64,000 bases of DNA from Priapulus caudatus. Its lineage: Eukaryota > Priapulida > Priapulimorpha > Priapulimorphida > Priapulidae. Each line of letters begins with the position of its first letter. The stretch's first letter is position 1. Position numbers and translations under genes: made by a program. This document shows, one piece after another, positions 19,732 to 32,356 of the stretch. The notes under the pieces are model-generated. The model did not search any database. It was not told where the DNA came from and saw nothing but the letters and a program-made list of their open reading frames with translations. Location of the stretch: positions 590,338 through 654,337 of the forward strand of contig NW_014577139.1 in assembly GCF_000485595.1 (NCBI RefSeq), in the 5' to 3' direction.

Positions 19732-22700
19732 CTAAAAGTTAACGGTATGCACTAGTATAACAAACATGTTGCTTTGCTAGAAATTGCAAAAATGGGGGAT
19801 GAACCTGTAAGTGGATAGGTTTAAAGCAAATTGATAATACCCATGCACGCCATTAGAAATATAATAAATACCCACGCTGATGATACATCATGTGAAACCA
19901 ATGACTAAGAGTATCAATTTACAAATATAGATGTCTCCTCTGTTAACGGTTAGGACATCATATTACGAAATAGGCACATTCACTCAACTTACTGTATATC
20001 CGGCTACCGGACCTATAGTTCCTCCAGCTAGATAGGGATCAGTGCTATACCTGAAATATGAAAAGGGAAAGTTATATTTGTGTCTACGAACATGTTTCAA
20101 CAGATTCGGGCCAAGTATCAGATCGAATACTGATTGTATGGCAAAGGCAGACTCACCCTAGTGTATAGGCTCCTGTGACTGCTGGCTGAGTAGCCACTGC
20201 GTACGGAGACCTTGCTGCTGCTGCTGCTGCCGCCGCTGCTGCATGTGCGTAGCTAGCATAACCAGCCTGTGGGAAAACCAAGAGCATTTAGTCACAGAGA
20301 ATTTCAGAAAGTGGGCATTGCCACGCCCTTGACTGCTAGGCGCTGACAATTATGTTTATCACGCCAGGGTACGCATATACTGGAGATAGGTGTTGTTAAC
20401 ATCAACTGGCAAGTATTGTAGTATTCTGCAATCTAGTACTTCCATACACATGATTAATGAAGTGTCCCACTCACTAAGAGCTTGAACTCAAATTGGGGAT
20501 GTGATTCAAAAGAACTGTGATCATGAAACATTTATGTGACTATCTAACTACAACTGCAATCATATTCTGTTTTATAATAGAGGATGATAAACTGACCAAA
20601 CATGCGGTGACTACGAGATATGTTTCATGCGGTGTGCAGCCTTTTCTTACAGCATGAATGGCAATTCAACCAACAGTGCAGAACACTGATCATTCAGATT
20701 TGATGAGGATTGTGATTATCAGCAGCCAACGTCCCCAGAAGCATGCAGTGGCGTAGCCAGGATTTTTTAACAGGGGGGGCCAAAAACGGTGAACTGCGCA
20801 AAATAGTGGATGACTTAATATTTTATGGTTCCTCAGCCTCCCTCTCCACACTCTACGCTCCCCCACCTCTCAACTCTGCAATCTTTGTTTTGGGAGCCAT
20901 GCAAAAGAGGCAACATTTTTGTTCGTTGTTCTCTGCTCCCAAGATATGTAACTGTTCAGTGGTGGATCCAGGATTCCAAGGAGGGGGGCGGAAACAGGTG
21001 GGGGGGGGTTGGGGGTCCTCCCCCAGAAAATGTTGAAAATATAGATCGCAGAAGACGGTATTTGAGGCACTTTTTGAGCCTTCATTCTGACTACGACAAT
21101 TCTCTTTTTAGTAAAACAATTTAACAAAAATACTTTTGGATCAACAGGGGGGGCATGGCCCCCTTTGCCCCCCCCCCCTAACTATGCCACTGGAAGCATG
21201 CCTCTCCGAATGATCAATGATTTACATCATTGATCGTAAGAAACGGATTTACGATATGTAAAAACTAACAGGCATGCATCTTGTACGCATATGTACACAT
21301 GCAAACGAAGAGATAGCAGAGTATACTTGTATGAACTGAAATGGCACAGATGCACAATGATGAACCAACTTATGTCGAACTCTAGATTTGCAGTATCCAC
21401 AAACTGCATTTTTACAATCCACAATTTATTAACATGTCACCGAATGATAGCATGCAACTTATCTAAATCTATTCCGGAAACCTTTAGCTTTAAGGATACT
21501 GTCAGGGTTGGTAGGTGATTTTCAGTCGAAATTTCAGTACCCATTTTATTTGATAGATGGCGCCCATGGGCAGCCATACGTAGAGTCCCTATATACAGAG
21601 AGTTGCGCCATGACGAGTCGGAAAAAATCGGTCACGTGATCGCTGCGCATGTTGTTTCCAAATTGATCCACACCGCTGCCGCTTAAGTACAGCCTGTATG
21701 GATACGCTGCTACAATGGTCCGTAGTAATTAATTAGACTAATCGTGCTTCAATAAACTCAAAATTTACAGAGATTATAGCTAAGACATGTGTCTATGTGT
21801 ATCTAGATTTCTAGAACTGCAAAACACATGTTACAGCTGCGAGCGAGTGGAGAGTGGAACGCATTTATCTTGTGAATTACAGTTGTCATTATTCTTCCAA
21901 TGACTGGCTGCTGTGTTTACACTAAGAAAGTGTAAATTAAGCTATCATATGGCGCGAACGATTTGAGTTACTTTTCTAGAAATCTAGATACATATAAACA
22001 CATGTGTTATCTATGATCTCTGTGATTCTTGAGTTTATTGAAGCGCGAGTGTTTAATTAATTAGCAAGTGTTTACGCGCGGTATCACCACAGGCTAATAT
22101 ACGCACGGCTATTGCGGTAAGAAAGTGTACAATTAAACTATCATATGGCGCGAACGATGAGTTCTAGAAATCTAGATATCTAGAACTCTAGAATTTCTAG
22201 AAATCTAGATACACAATGACAATGTCTTAGCTATAATCTCTGTAAATTTTGAAGCACGATTAGTCTAATTAATTACTACGGACCATTGTACAGCGTATCC
22301 ATACAGCGCTGTACTTAAGCGGCAGCGGTGTGGACCATTTGGAAACAACATGGAGTCAAATCCTGAGTTGGCGCAACTCTCTGTATATAGGGACTCTATA
22401 GCCATACGTAGATATTATCAAGAGCACATAAAGAAGGAGAGCGTACAAGGGTAAAATGCTGAAACCATGCTGCAGTATTAGTCGAATTAATAAACTTTTC
22501 CGTTTTATTTTGACGATCCTTTGCAGTATTATTGATTAGCTGTCCTTACCTTTGTCATATAAAACAAACCGCATGTCCCTACGATGCCCTACGCTGAGAT
22601 AATGAGCGGTGAAAATCTGGTATTTTCACGCGAAAACCGACTCGAGATCAGTGTGTACTGCGTCCCTCCTCGAAGTGTTTCCAGTGTGTTGCTTCCGGTC

Positions 22701-25700
22701 GCCGCTGTGTAGCGCCATAGTGGCGCTGACTCACGTAATACTACCAGAGTTTACTATACATCCAGCGTGGTGGGCGTGAGGTGGGCACAGGTGGGGTCCA
22801 TCACTATGGCAATCAATAACAGACGTCATTCATTCCATTTGTCAATCATTGACGGAAACACGCGAGGTTTCCCGAAGTTTATAACACTTCGAGTGAGGGA
22901 AGCAGTTCACACTGATCTCGAGTCGGTTTTCGGCGAAAATACCAGATTTTCACCGCTCATTATCTCAGCGTAGGGGCATCGTAGGACATCGGTTTGTTTT
23001 ATATGACAAGGTAAGACAGCTAATCAATAATACTGCAAAGGATCGTCAAAATAAAACGGGAAAAGTTTATTAATTCGACTAAAGCCCTGTCTACACTAGC
23101 AAACTTTAGTTTGCAACTCGAGCAACTCCGAGTTTGGCAAGAAAAGTTTTCAAAGTTTGCCAGTGTAGACCAGTTGACAAACTTCGGCAAACTAGTTTGC
23201 AGAAGTTTGCAGAAGTTAGGCCGTGCACCTTCTTGACAAACTAGTTTGCTCGAGTTGCTGAGGTTGGAATAACTCAGCAATCAAATGACAGTTTGTAGTC
23301 ATGTGATCCTGCAGATAGAAACATTGGACATTAACATTGGAATTCACAGTCAGTACCAGTAGTGTAGTGTAGTCAGTACCATAGTGTAGACAGGCTCCAA
23401 ACTTCTCCAACTTTAACAAACTCGGAGTTTGCTCGAGTTTGCAAACTAAAGTTTCTAGTGTAGACAGGGCTTAATACTGCAGCATGGTTTCAGCATTTTA
23501 CCCTTGTACGCTCTCCTTCTTTATACGCTCTTGATATTATGTATGTAGCTTTCCAAACCGTTCAAATTCCCGCATCAGCTTACCTGGCTATTGCAAACCC
23601 CAGAACGCCCGGTTAGATAGTGACATCTAAAAGCGTACTACCCGGCAAGCGAATCAGCAGCTGTTCAGGGCGCGTTTCACGAATCACGGGTCCGTTCGCT
23701 ATTCCCTCCGCTATCTCCCGAGTTGCCCGCTAAATAGCGGAGGACGCGTTTCACGAACCTCCGTTCGCGAAAGCACCGCTATTTACCGCATTTTAGGCGA
23801 CAACTTTAGGGAGCTCTGCACGTCCCGCTAAGTTAGCGGAGCACTCTATGGTGTATATAAACCCATAAAAAACAAAATTCGCATTAAACTACCATGAAAT
23901 AAGAGCTTTCGATGGCATGCGATGATACACTAATTACCACGTACACCATTTCGTGTAACTCTCCTGGTCAACGCCATAACTGCGAGCACGAATGTGTAGC
24001 GAGAATAATGGCACACTTTTAATTCTATGAACTTTAGATACAGACACAAATTAAAGCAACGACATGCCTAGGCATGTCATCGCTGATCTAGTGGATCAAC
24101 TGAAGAAGAGCTCTCGCCAGCACAATGAGATCTAGAGCCTTGTCTACCTCTTTACAAGTTTTGCGTCACTACGAATTATGCAACTAGAAGCATTCAGAAA
24201 ACGGCACTGCATCACAAACACACGGCTATCGATAAACGTGGCCGAGAGACCTCATGAAAATGCAGATAAGGCGTGTGCGGGAGTTGTTTGTGTATAGGTA
24301 TAGAACGTAATCTAGCAAACGCGCAACACGTTTGTAGTTATCTGCCAGCTGACTGCCAGCTTTCCTCCGATAAATAGGCGAGGCATAGCGGAGCGTTTGT
24401 GAAACATGAGTTGTCCATTCGCCAAGTTCTCTGTTATTTAGCGAACAGACAACTTAGCAGACAACTTTAGCGAGTTAGTGAACGCGCCCCTGATCCGCTG
24501 TTGCTACGCCGTTTGTGTACGTAGAGAGCTATTTGTTGGCGGCGAACGGGAGCTTAAGACAATGGACTTATTTTGTCTATTTATTTATAACAGCAGGACT
24601 TTTCTGAAGTTTGTTGATGTTAAACGGTCACAGATATGTTGCAGTAAGTACTAGCAGAAGCAATTCTTTACCTTAGTCAATTCTAAACTGTAAATGTAGA
24701 AAAGTGCTAATATCTCCATTGTTAGAAATGCTGAAGTTGCTGATTTTTCAGAAGCTATTTCTCGAAACTCACAACTCCGATTCCAAATATTTTTGTTCCG
24801 TTTTAATGCTAACATATTTAAGGACAAAACGTCCCTGGAATTTTATGAAATGTTATATTTTAGAACTTATGGCTCTTTGTTTACGAAATTGTTTGTGTTT
24901 AAAAATCATTACAAATTTCGTGGCATCTTTTCAACTTTTTCCCTAAATTAGAGCATTAAAAAAATTCCAGGGACAGTTTTTTAGTTCATATTATGAACAA
25001 CTTATGGCTAAAAGTTTAGGTCCCAACTCTTTGCTGTTTTTGAGAAATGGAACAAACGCATATTTTTATATAAATTGACAATTTTTTTCATCGAGAGCGT
25101 AGAGAGACATCTCTTTTGAAATAGATATGAGTTTGATGAATTTTATGAGCAGTTATGTTACAATGCCCTTTACAGAGGGCTGCCGGTAACCCTGACAGTA
25201 TCCTTTTAATAAACTGCCTAACAAGGTTTATAGGAACTTTTTGACAAAAAAAATAGAAAGAAGAAAAGAAAAAAGCTATCTACTTTGTTTGACATACGAC
25301 AGGGGTTATAATTGTACAGCATAGTCTGCTTCGGTAAGTAGACCATACATAAGACATGCTTTGTTTGCATGTCAATACATTGCAGTTAGTGTTCTCTTAA
25401 AAAGGGTGGCACTGGTGTATGTTAGGGTATGATCTGGGAGTATAAACTCACCAACAACCTTTGTAAAAACATCATATATACAATACCTTTCAATTACGAC
25501 ACAAACAACGTTATCCCGCAAATAGGATATAATAAAGGTCACCTACAATTTTCATACATTATACTATGGCTGGAATGTCAAAGACTATCTTGATTAGGTT
25601 TTCCTAGGTTACCCGTGACTATGATATGCAAAGGTAGCGCCAACATGATTATACAGCAGTTAACGTTACGTTACGTTATTTTCCTGAAAAATGTAAATGA

Positions 25701-26253
25701 CGTGACAGATAGACCCTGCACGTAGCACAACTTTGTTGACTCATCACGTACTGATATGTATGCCACATGCATATGCATTGCAACCTTGCCATTACTTACA
25801 GTTAAATTGAAGAAGGTGTCATAGCAAACACATACTAAAAGCTTATGGTCAAACTGCAGGCAGATGTAACCGGGTTAAAGAGATTTTTCGTGGAAAGTAT
25901 ACAAATGATTTAGGCTAATGTGTACCTTTACGAGGCAAATACCCCAAGAATCTTACCGTGCAATATATGGTGATCGAATGATTATGATGGGATGATTGTA
26001 CGTTAGTAGTATCTAGTACATAGAAGGAAATACATATAGGAATGCCACAAATTATGTGAAAAGCAAATGCACACATATACGCATGAAAAATGGATGGTCT
26101 CAGTTTGAGGTACAGGTTTTTATGGAAAAGCTACATGTTAGAACACCAAATGCCAATGCTTCACCTATGGAAAGCCATGCAACTACATACAACAATACCG
26201 GACTAATACAAACACAAACATGCACACGCACCCGCACGCACGCACCGCACGCA

Positions 26254-26285
<32 letters not shown>

Positions 26286-29200
26286 CCACAACAAAAATAA
26301 TAAAAACAAAATATGTCAAGTACCCCAGGTAAATTGATAAGGCCTTTGCCCATGTTAAAAGCACTAGGCTCCCCAGCAGGAAATGAAAAAAGTGGTAGCT
26401 TTGACGCAGCTGCAGCAACCTAAAATCAAAGTTATTGAAAATTAAACTCAAAAACAAACAAATAGTCACACAACACATGGAGTCAGTCAGTGTCAACAAC
26501 CACTCACGATTATAAATATATCCCATGCACACAGCAAAATAAATGTACCAGATGGAACAACAAGGAAACGAAGTGTTAATTAAGTGAGGGAAACAGTGAA
26601 ACCCCCTGAAGCCACATTGCATATAGAGCCATTCATTTAGTAAATCAACAGTTACCACAACCCAGAGTCAACCTCACAGCATTTTGTATTAGTATAAACA
26701 AATAAGAACTTTGGCCACCTGCAGACAATATTATTGTTGGCCAATATAGGTTTTTTGTTTAGTGTCATATATCATTTATCTTTGATAATTTCGGGTAATT
26801 GATAGGATGACAGTTAAGACGGAAAGTAATACAAAAAGTGATGCAAGTATTTATGTACATACATGACTGATTAATCATGTAGATTTGGGAAGAATACGAA
26901 GGTAAGGGTTTACGCACAATGCACACTGAGATTGATATTCTAGGTGTTATGCTCTATTATGTTAATGATTATCAGAATGAAAGAATGTGAATAAAAGGAG
27001 AAATCTTAGGGACGAATTATACGGCGTACCAATTATTTTAAAATGTTTATCATTCCATACAGTTGAAAGAATACATCCCCAATGTCATTCAACGAACAAA
27101 TCCATACATCCATTGAATTTATGACACAAAAAGATTACTTACATGTTTATTACATGCTGACATGGTGCTTACCTGGTATCTGTCAGCTGCAAATGCCAGG
27201 TATGGATCCTGATGATATATTGTCCTGCAACATGAGATTAAGTATGTATGCGTCTGCCAAGATTACATAAAAAAATATCTATTCTATGGAAAAATAAACA
27301 CACATGCATGCACATTCAGACATACATTCTGAGACACACACACTCATTCAGAGGGTGTATATGTCTAACATATAATATAATAATGTAAAAGCCACAATGT
27401 ATATTATCAGGAGTCTATCAAAAGGAGTAAGGCACGCTAAAACCGGCAAAATTCAACACAGCACGCCACGCAACTCAAGACAACTTAGCAGACAACTTTA
27501 GCGGAAGTTAGTGAAACGCGCCCCTGATCCGCTGTTGCTACGCGCGTTTGTGTACGTAGAGAGGCTATTTGTTGGCGGCGAACGGGAGCTTAAGACAATG
27601 GACTTATTTTGTCTATTTATTTATAACAGCAGGACTTTTCTGAAGTTTGTTGATGTTAAACGGTCACAGATATGTTGCAGTAAGTACTAGCAGAAGCAAT
27701 TCTACTTACCTTAGTCAATTCTAAACTGTGAAATGTAGAAAAGTGCTAATATCTCCATTGTTAGAAATGCTGAAGTTGCTGATTTTTCAGAAGCTATTTC
27801 TCGAAACTCACAACTCCGATTCCAAATATTTTTGTTCCGTTTTAATGCTAACATATTTAAGGACAAAACGTCCCTGGAATTTTTATGAAATGTTATATTT
27901 TAGAACTTATGGCTCTTTGTTTACGAAATTGTTGTGTTTTAAAAATCATTACAAATTTTCGTGCATCTTTTCAACTTTTTCCCTAAATTAGAGCATTAAA
28001 AAAATTCCAGGGACAGTTTTTTAGTTCATATTATGAACAACTTATGGCTAAAAGTTTAGGTCCCAACTCTTTGCTGTTTTTGAGAAATGAGAACAAACGC
28101 ATATTTTTATATAAATTGACAATTTTTTTTTCATCGAGAGCGTAGAGAGACATCTCTTTTATGAAATAGATATGAGTTTGATGGAATTTTATGAGCAGTT
28201 ATGTTGCAATGCCCTTTACAGAGGTGCCTGCCGGTAACCCTGACAGTATCCTTTTAATAAACTGCCTAACAAGGTTTATAGGAAACTTTTTGCAAAAAAA
28301 ATAGAAAGAAGAAAAGAAAAAAGCTATCTACTTTGTTTGACATACGACAGGGGTTATAATTGTACAGCATAGTCTGCTTCGGTAAGTAGACCATACATAA
28401 GACATGCTTTGTTTGCATGTCAATACATTGCAGTTAGTGTTCTCTTAAAAAAGGGGTGGCACTGGTGTATGTTAGGGTATGATCTGGGAGTATAACTTCA
28501 CCCAACAACCTTTGTAAAAACATCATATATACAATACCTTTCAATTACGACACAAACAACGTTATCCCGCAAATAGGATATAATAAAGGTCACCTACAAT
28601 TTTTCATACATTATACTATGGCTGGGAAATGTCAAAGACTATCTTGATTAGGTTTCCTAGGTTACCCCGTGACTATGATATGCCAAAGGTACGCCAACAT
28701 GATTATACAGCAGTTAACGTTACGTTACGTTATTTTCCTGAAAAATGTAAATGACGTGACAGATAGACCCTGCACGTAGCACAACATTTGTTGACTCATC
28801 ACGTACTGATATGTATGCCACATGCATATGCATTGCAAACCTTGCCATTACTTACAGTTAAATTGGAAGAAGGTGTCATAGCAAACACATACTAAAAGCT
28901 TATGGTCAAACTGCAGGCAGATGTAACCGGGTTAAAGAGATTTTTTCGTGGAAAGTATACAAATGATTTAGGCTAATGTGTACCTTTACGAGGCAAATAC
29001 CCCAAGAATCTTACCGTGCAATATATGGTGAATCGAATGATTATGATGGGATATGATTGTACGTTAGTAGATATCTAGTACATAGAAGGAAATACATAAT
29101 AGGAATGCCACAAATTATGTGAAAAGCCAAATGCACACATATACGCATGAAAAATGGATGGTCTCAGTTTGAGGTACAGGTTTTTATGGAAAAGCTACAT

Positions 29201-29311
29201 GTTAGAACACCAAATGCCAATGCTTCACCTATGGGAAAGCCATGCAACTACATACAACAATACCGGACTAATACAAACACAAACATGCACACGCACACAC
29301 ACACGCACGCA

Positions 29312-29343
<32 letters not shown>

Positions 29344-32324
29344 CCACAGCGAAATTGGACATTGAACATTGGAATTCACAGTCAGTACCAGTAGTGTAGT
29401 GTAGTCAGTACCATAGTGTAGACAGGCTCCACAAACTTCTCCAAACTTTAACAAACTCGGAGTTTGCTCGAGTTTGCAAACTAAAGTTTGCTAGTGTAGA
29501 CAGGGCTTAATACTGCAGCATGGTTTCAGCATTTTACCCTTGTACGCTCTCCTTCTTTATACGCTCTTGATATTATGTATGTAGCTTTCCAAACCGTTCA
29601 AATTCCCCGCATCAGCTTACCTGGCTATTGCAAACCCCAGAACGCCCGTTAGATAGTGACATCATAAAAGCGTACTACCCCGGCAAGCGAATCAGCAGCT
29701 GTTCAGGGGCGCGTTTCACGAATCACGGGTCCGTTCGCTATTCCCTCCGCTATCTCCCGAGTTGCCCGCTAAATAGCGGAGGACGCGTTTCACGAACCTC
29801 CGTTCGCGAAAGCCACTCGCTATTTACCGCATTTTAGCGGACAACTTTAGCGGGAGCTCTGCACGTCCCGCTAAGTTTAGCGGAGCACTCTATGGTGTAT
29901 ATAAAACCCATAAAAATACAAAATTCGCATTAAACTACCATGAAATAAGAGCTTTCGATGGCATGCGATGATACACTAATTACCACGTACACCATTTCGT
30001 GTAACTCTCCTGGTCAACGCCATAACTGCGAGCACGAATGTGTAGCGAGAATAATGGCACACTTTTAATTCTATGAAACTTTAGATACAGAACACAAATT
30101 AAAAGCAACGACATGCCTAGGCATGTCATCGCTGATCTAGTGGATCAACTTGAAGAAGAGCTCTCGCCCAGCACAATGAGATCTAGAGCCATGTCTACCT
30201 CTTTACAAGTTTTGCGTCACTACGAATTTATGCAACTAGAAGCATTCAGAAAACGGCACTGCTACACAAACACACGGCTATCGATAAACGTGGCCGAGAG
30301 ACCTCATGAAAATGCAGATAAGGCGTGTGCGGGAGTTGTTTGTGTATAGGATAGAACGTAATCTAGCAAACGCGCAACACGTTTGTAGTTATCTGCCAGC
30401 TGACTGCCAGCTTTCCTCCGATAAATAGCGGAGGCATAGCGGAGCGTTTGTGAAACATGAGTTGTCCATTCGCCAAGTTCTCTGTTATTTAGCGAACAGA
30501 CAACTTAGCAGACAACTTTAGCGGAAGTTAGTGAAACGCGCCCCTGATCCGCTGTTGCTACGCGCGTTTGTGTACGTAGAGAGGCTATTTGTTGGCGGCG
30601 AACGGGAGCTTAAGACAATGGACTTATTTTGTCTATTTATTTATAACAGCAGGACTTTTCTGAAGTTTGTTGATGTTCAACGGTCACAGATATGTTGCAG
30701 TAATGTACTAGGCAGAAGCAATTCTACTTACCTTAGTCAATTCTAAACTGTGAAATGTAGAAAAGTGCTAATATCTCCATTGTTAGAAATGCTGAAGTTG
30801 CTGATTTTCAGAAGCTATTTCTCGAAACTCACAACTCCGATTCCAAATATTTTGTTCCGTTTTAATGCTAACATATTTAAGGACAAAACGTCCCTGGATT
30901 TTTATGAAATGTTATATTTTAAGACCTTATGGCTCTTTGTTTACGAAATTGTTGTGTTTTAAAAATCATTACAAATTTCGTGCATCTTTTCAACTTTTTC
31001 CCTAAATTAGAGCATTAAAAAAATTCCAGGGACAGTTTTTTAGTTCATATTATGAACAACTTATGGCTAAAAGTTTAGGTCCCAACTCTTTGCTGTTTTT
31101 GAGAAATGAGAACAAACGCATATTTTATATAAATTGACAATTTTTTTTTCATCGAGAGCGTAGAGAGACATCTCTTTTATGAAATAGATATGAGTTTGAT
31201 GGAATTTTATGAGCAGTTATGTTGCAATGCCCTTTACAGAGGTGCCTGCCGGTAACCCTGACAGTATCCTTTTAATAAACTGCCTAACAAGGTTTATAGG
31301 AAACTTTTTGCAAAAAAAATAGAAAGAAGAAAAAAAAAAGCTATCTACTTTGTTTGACATACGACAGGGGTTATAATTGTACAGCATAGTCTGCTTCGGT
31401 AAGTAGACCATACATAAGACATGCTTTGTTTGCATGTCAATACATTGCAGTTAGTGTTCTCTTAAAAAGGGGTGGCACTGGTGTATGTTAGGGTATGACT
31501 GGAGTATAACTTCACCCAACAACCTTTGTAAAAACATCACATATACAATACCTCTTCATTAAGCGACACAAACACACGTTATCCCGCAAATAGGATATAA
31601 TAAAGGTCACCTACAATTTTCATACATTATACTATGGCTGGGAATGTCAAAGACTATCTTGATTAGGTTTCCTAGTTACCCGTGACTATGATATGCCAAG
31701 GTACGCCAAATGATGTATACGGCAGTTAACGTTACGTTACGTATTTTCCTGAAAAAATGTAATGACGTGACAGATAGACCCTGCACGTAGCACAACATTG
31801 TTGACTCATCACGTACTGATATGTTTGCCACATGCATATGCATTGCAAACCTTGCCATTACTTACAGTTAAATTGGAAGAAGGTGTCATAGCAAACACAT
31901 ACTAAAAGCTTATGGTCAAACTGCAGGCAGATGTAACCGGGTAAAGAGATTTTTCGTGGAAAGTATACAAATGATTTAGGCTAATGCTGTACCTTTACGA
32001 GGCAAATACCCCCAAGAATCTACCGTGCAATAATATGGTCGAATCGAATGATTATGATGGGATATGATTGTACGTTAGTAGATATCTAGTACATAGAAGG
32101 AAATACATAATAGGAATGCCACAAATTATGTGAAAAAGCCAAATGCACACATATACGCCATGAAAAATGGATGGTCCTCAGTTTGAGGTACAGGTTTTTA
32201 TGGAAAAGCTACATGTTAGAACACCAAATGCCATGCTTCACCTATGGGAAAGCCATTGCAACTACATACACAATACCGGACTAATACAAACACAAACATG
32301 CACACGCACACACACACGCACGCA

Positions 32325-32356
<32 letters not shown>

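Larger units (their letters stand above)
21494..25203. mobile_element. Large composite element bounded by GGATACTGTCAGGGTT inverted repeats
   Basis: GGATACTGTCAGGGTT at 21494 and its inverse AACCCTGACAGTATCC ending at 25203 enclose the MULE-like palindrome, the CAAGAG palindrome with its MITE, and the Harbinger remnant. Only the last 16 bp are clearly inverted. The right terminus recurs at about 28235-28250 and 31252-31270. Confidence 0.55.
23316..27458. repeat. 4.15-kb direct duplication, copy A
   Basis: Matches 29354-33533 in order with many one-base indels and few substitutions. Contains the right part of the nested MITE, the Harbinger remnant, a CA/CACG microsatellite and RBFOX exon 8. 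Confidence 0.95.

Noticed and set aside
26203-26658. 151-codon - strand ORF over the CA/CACG repeat
   Set aside because: Low-complexity Val/Cys/Arg translation of a microsatellite; the frame is not kept in copies B and C.
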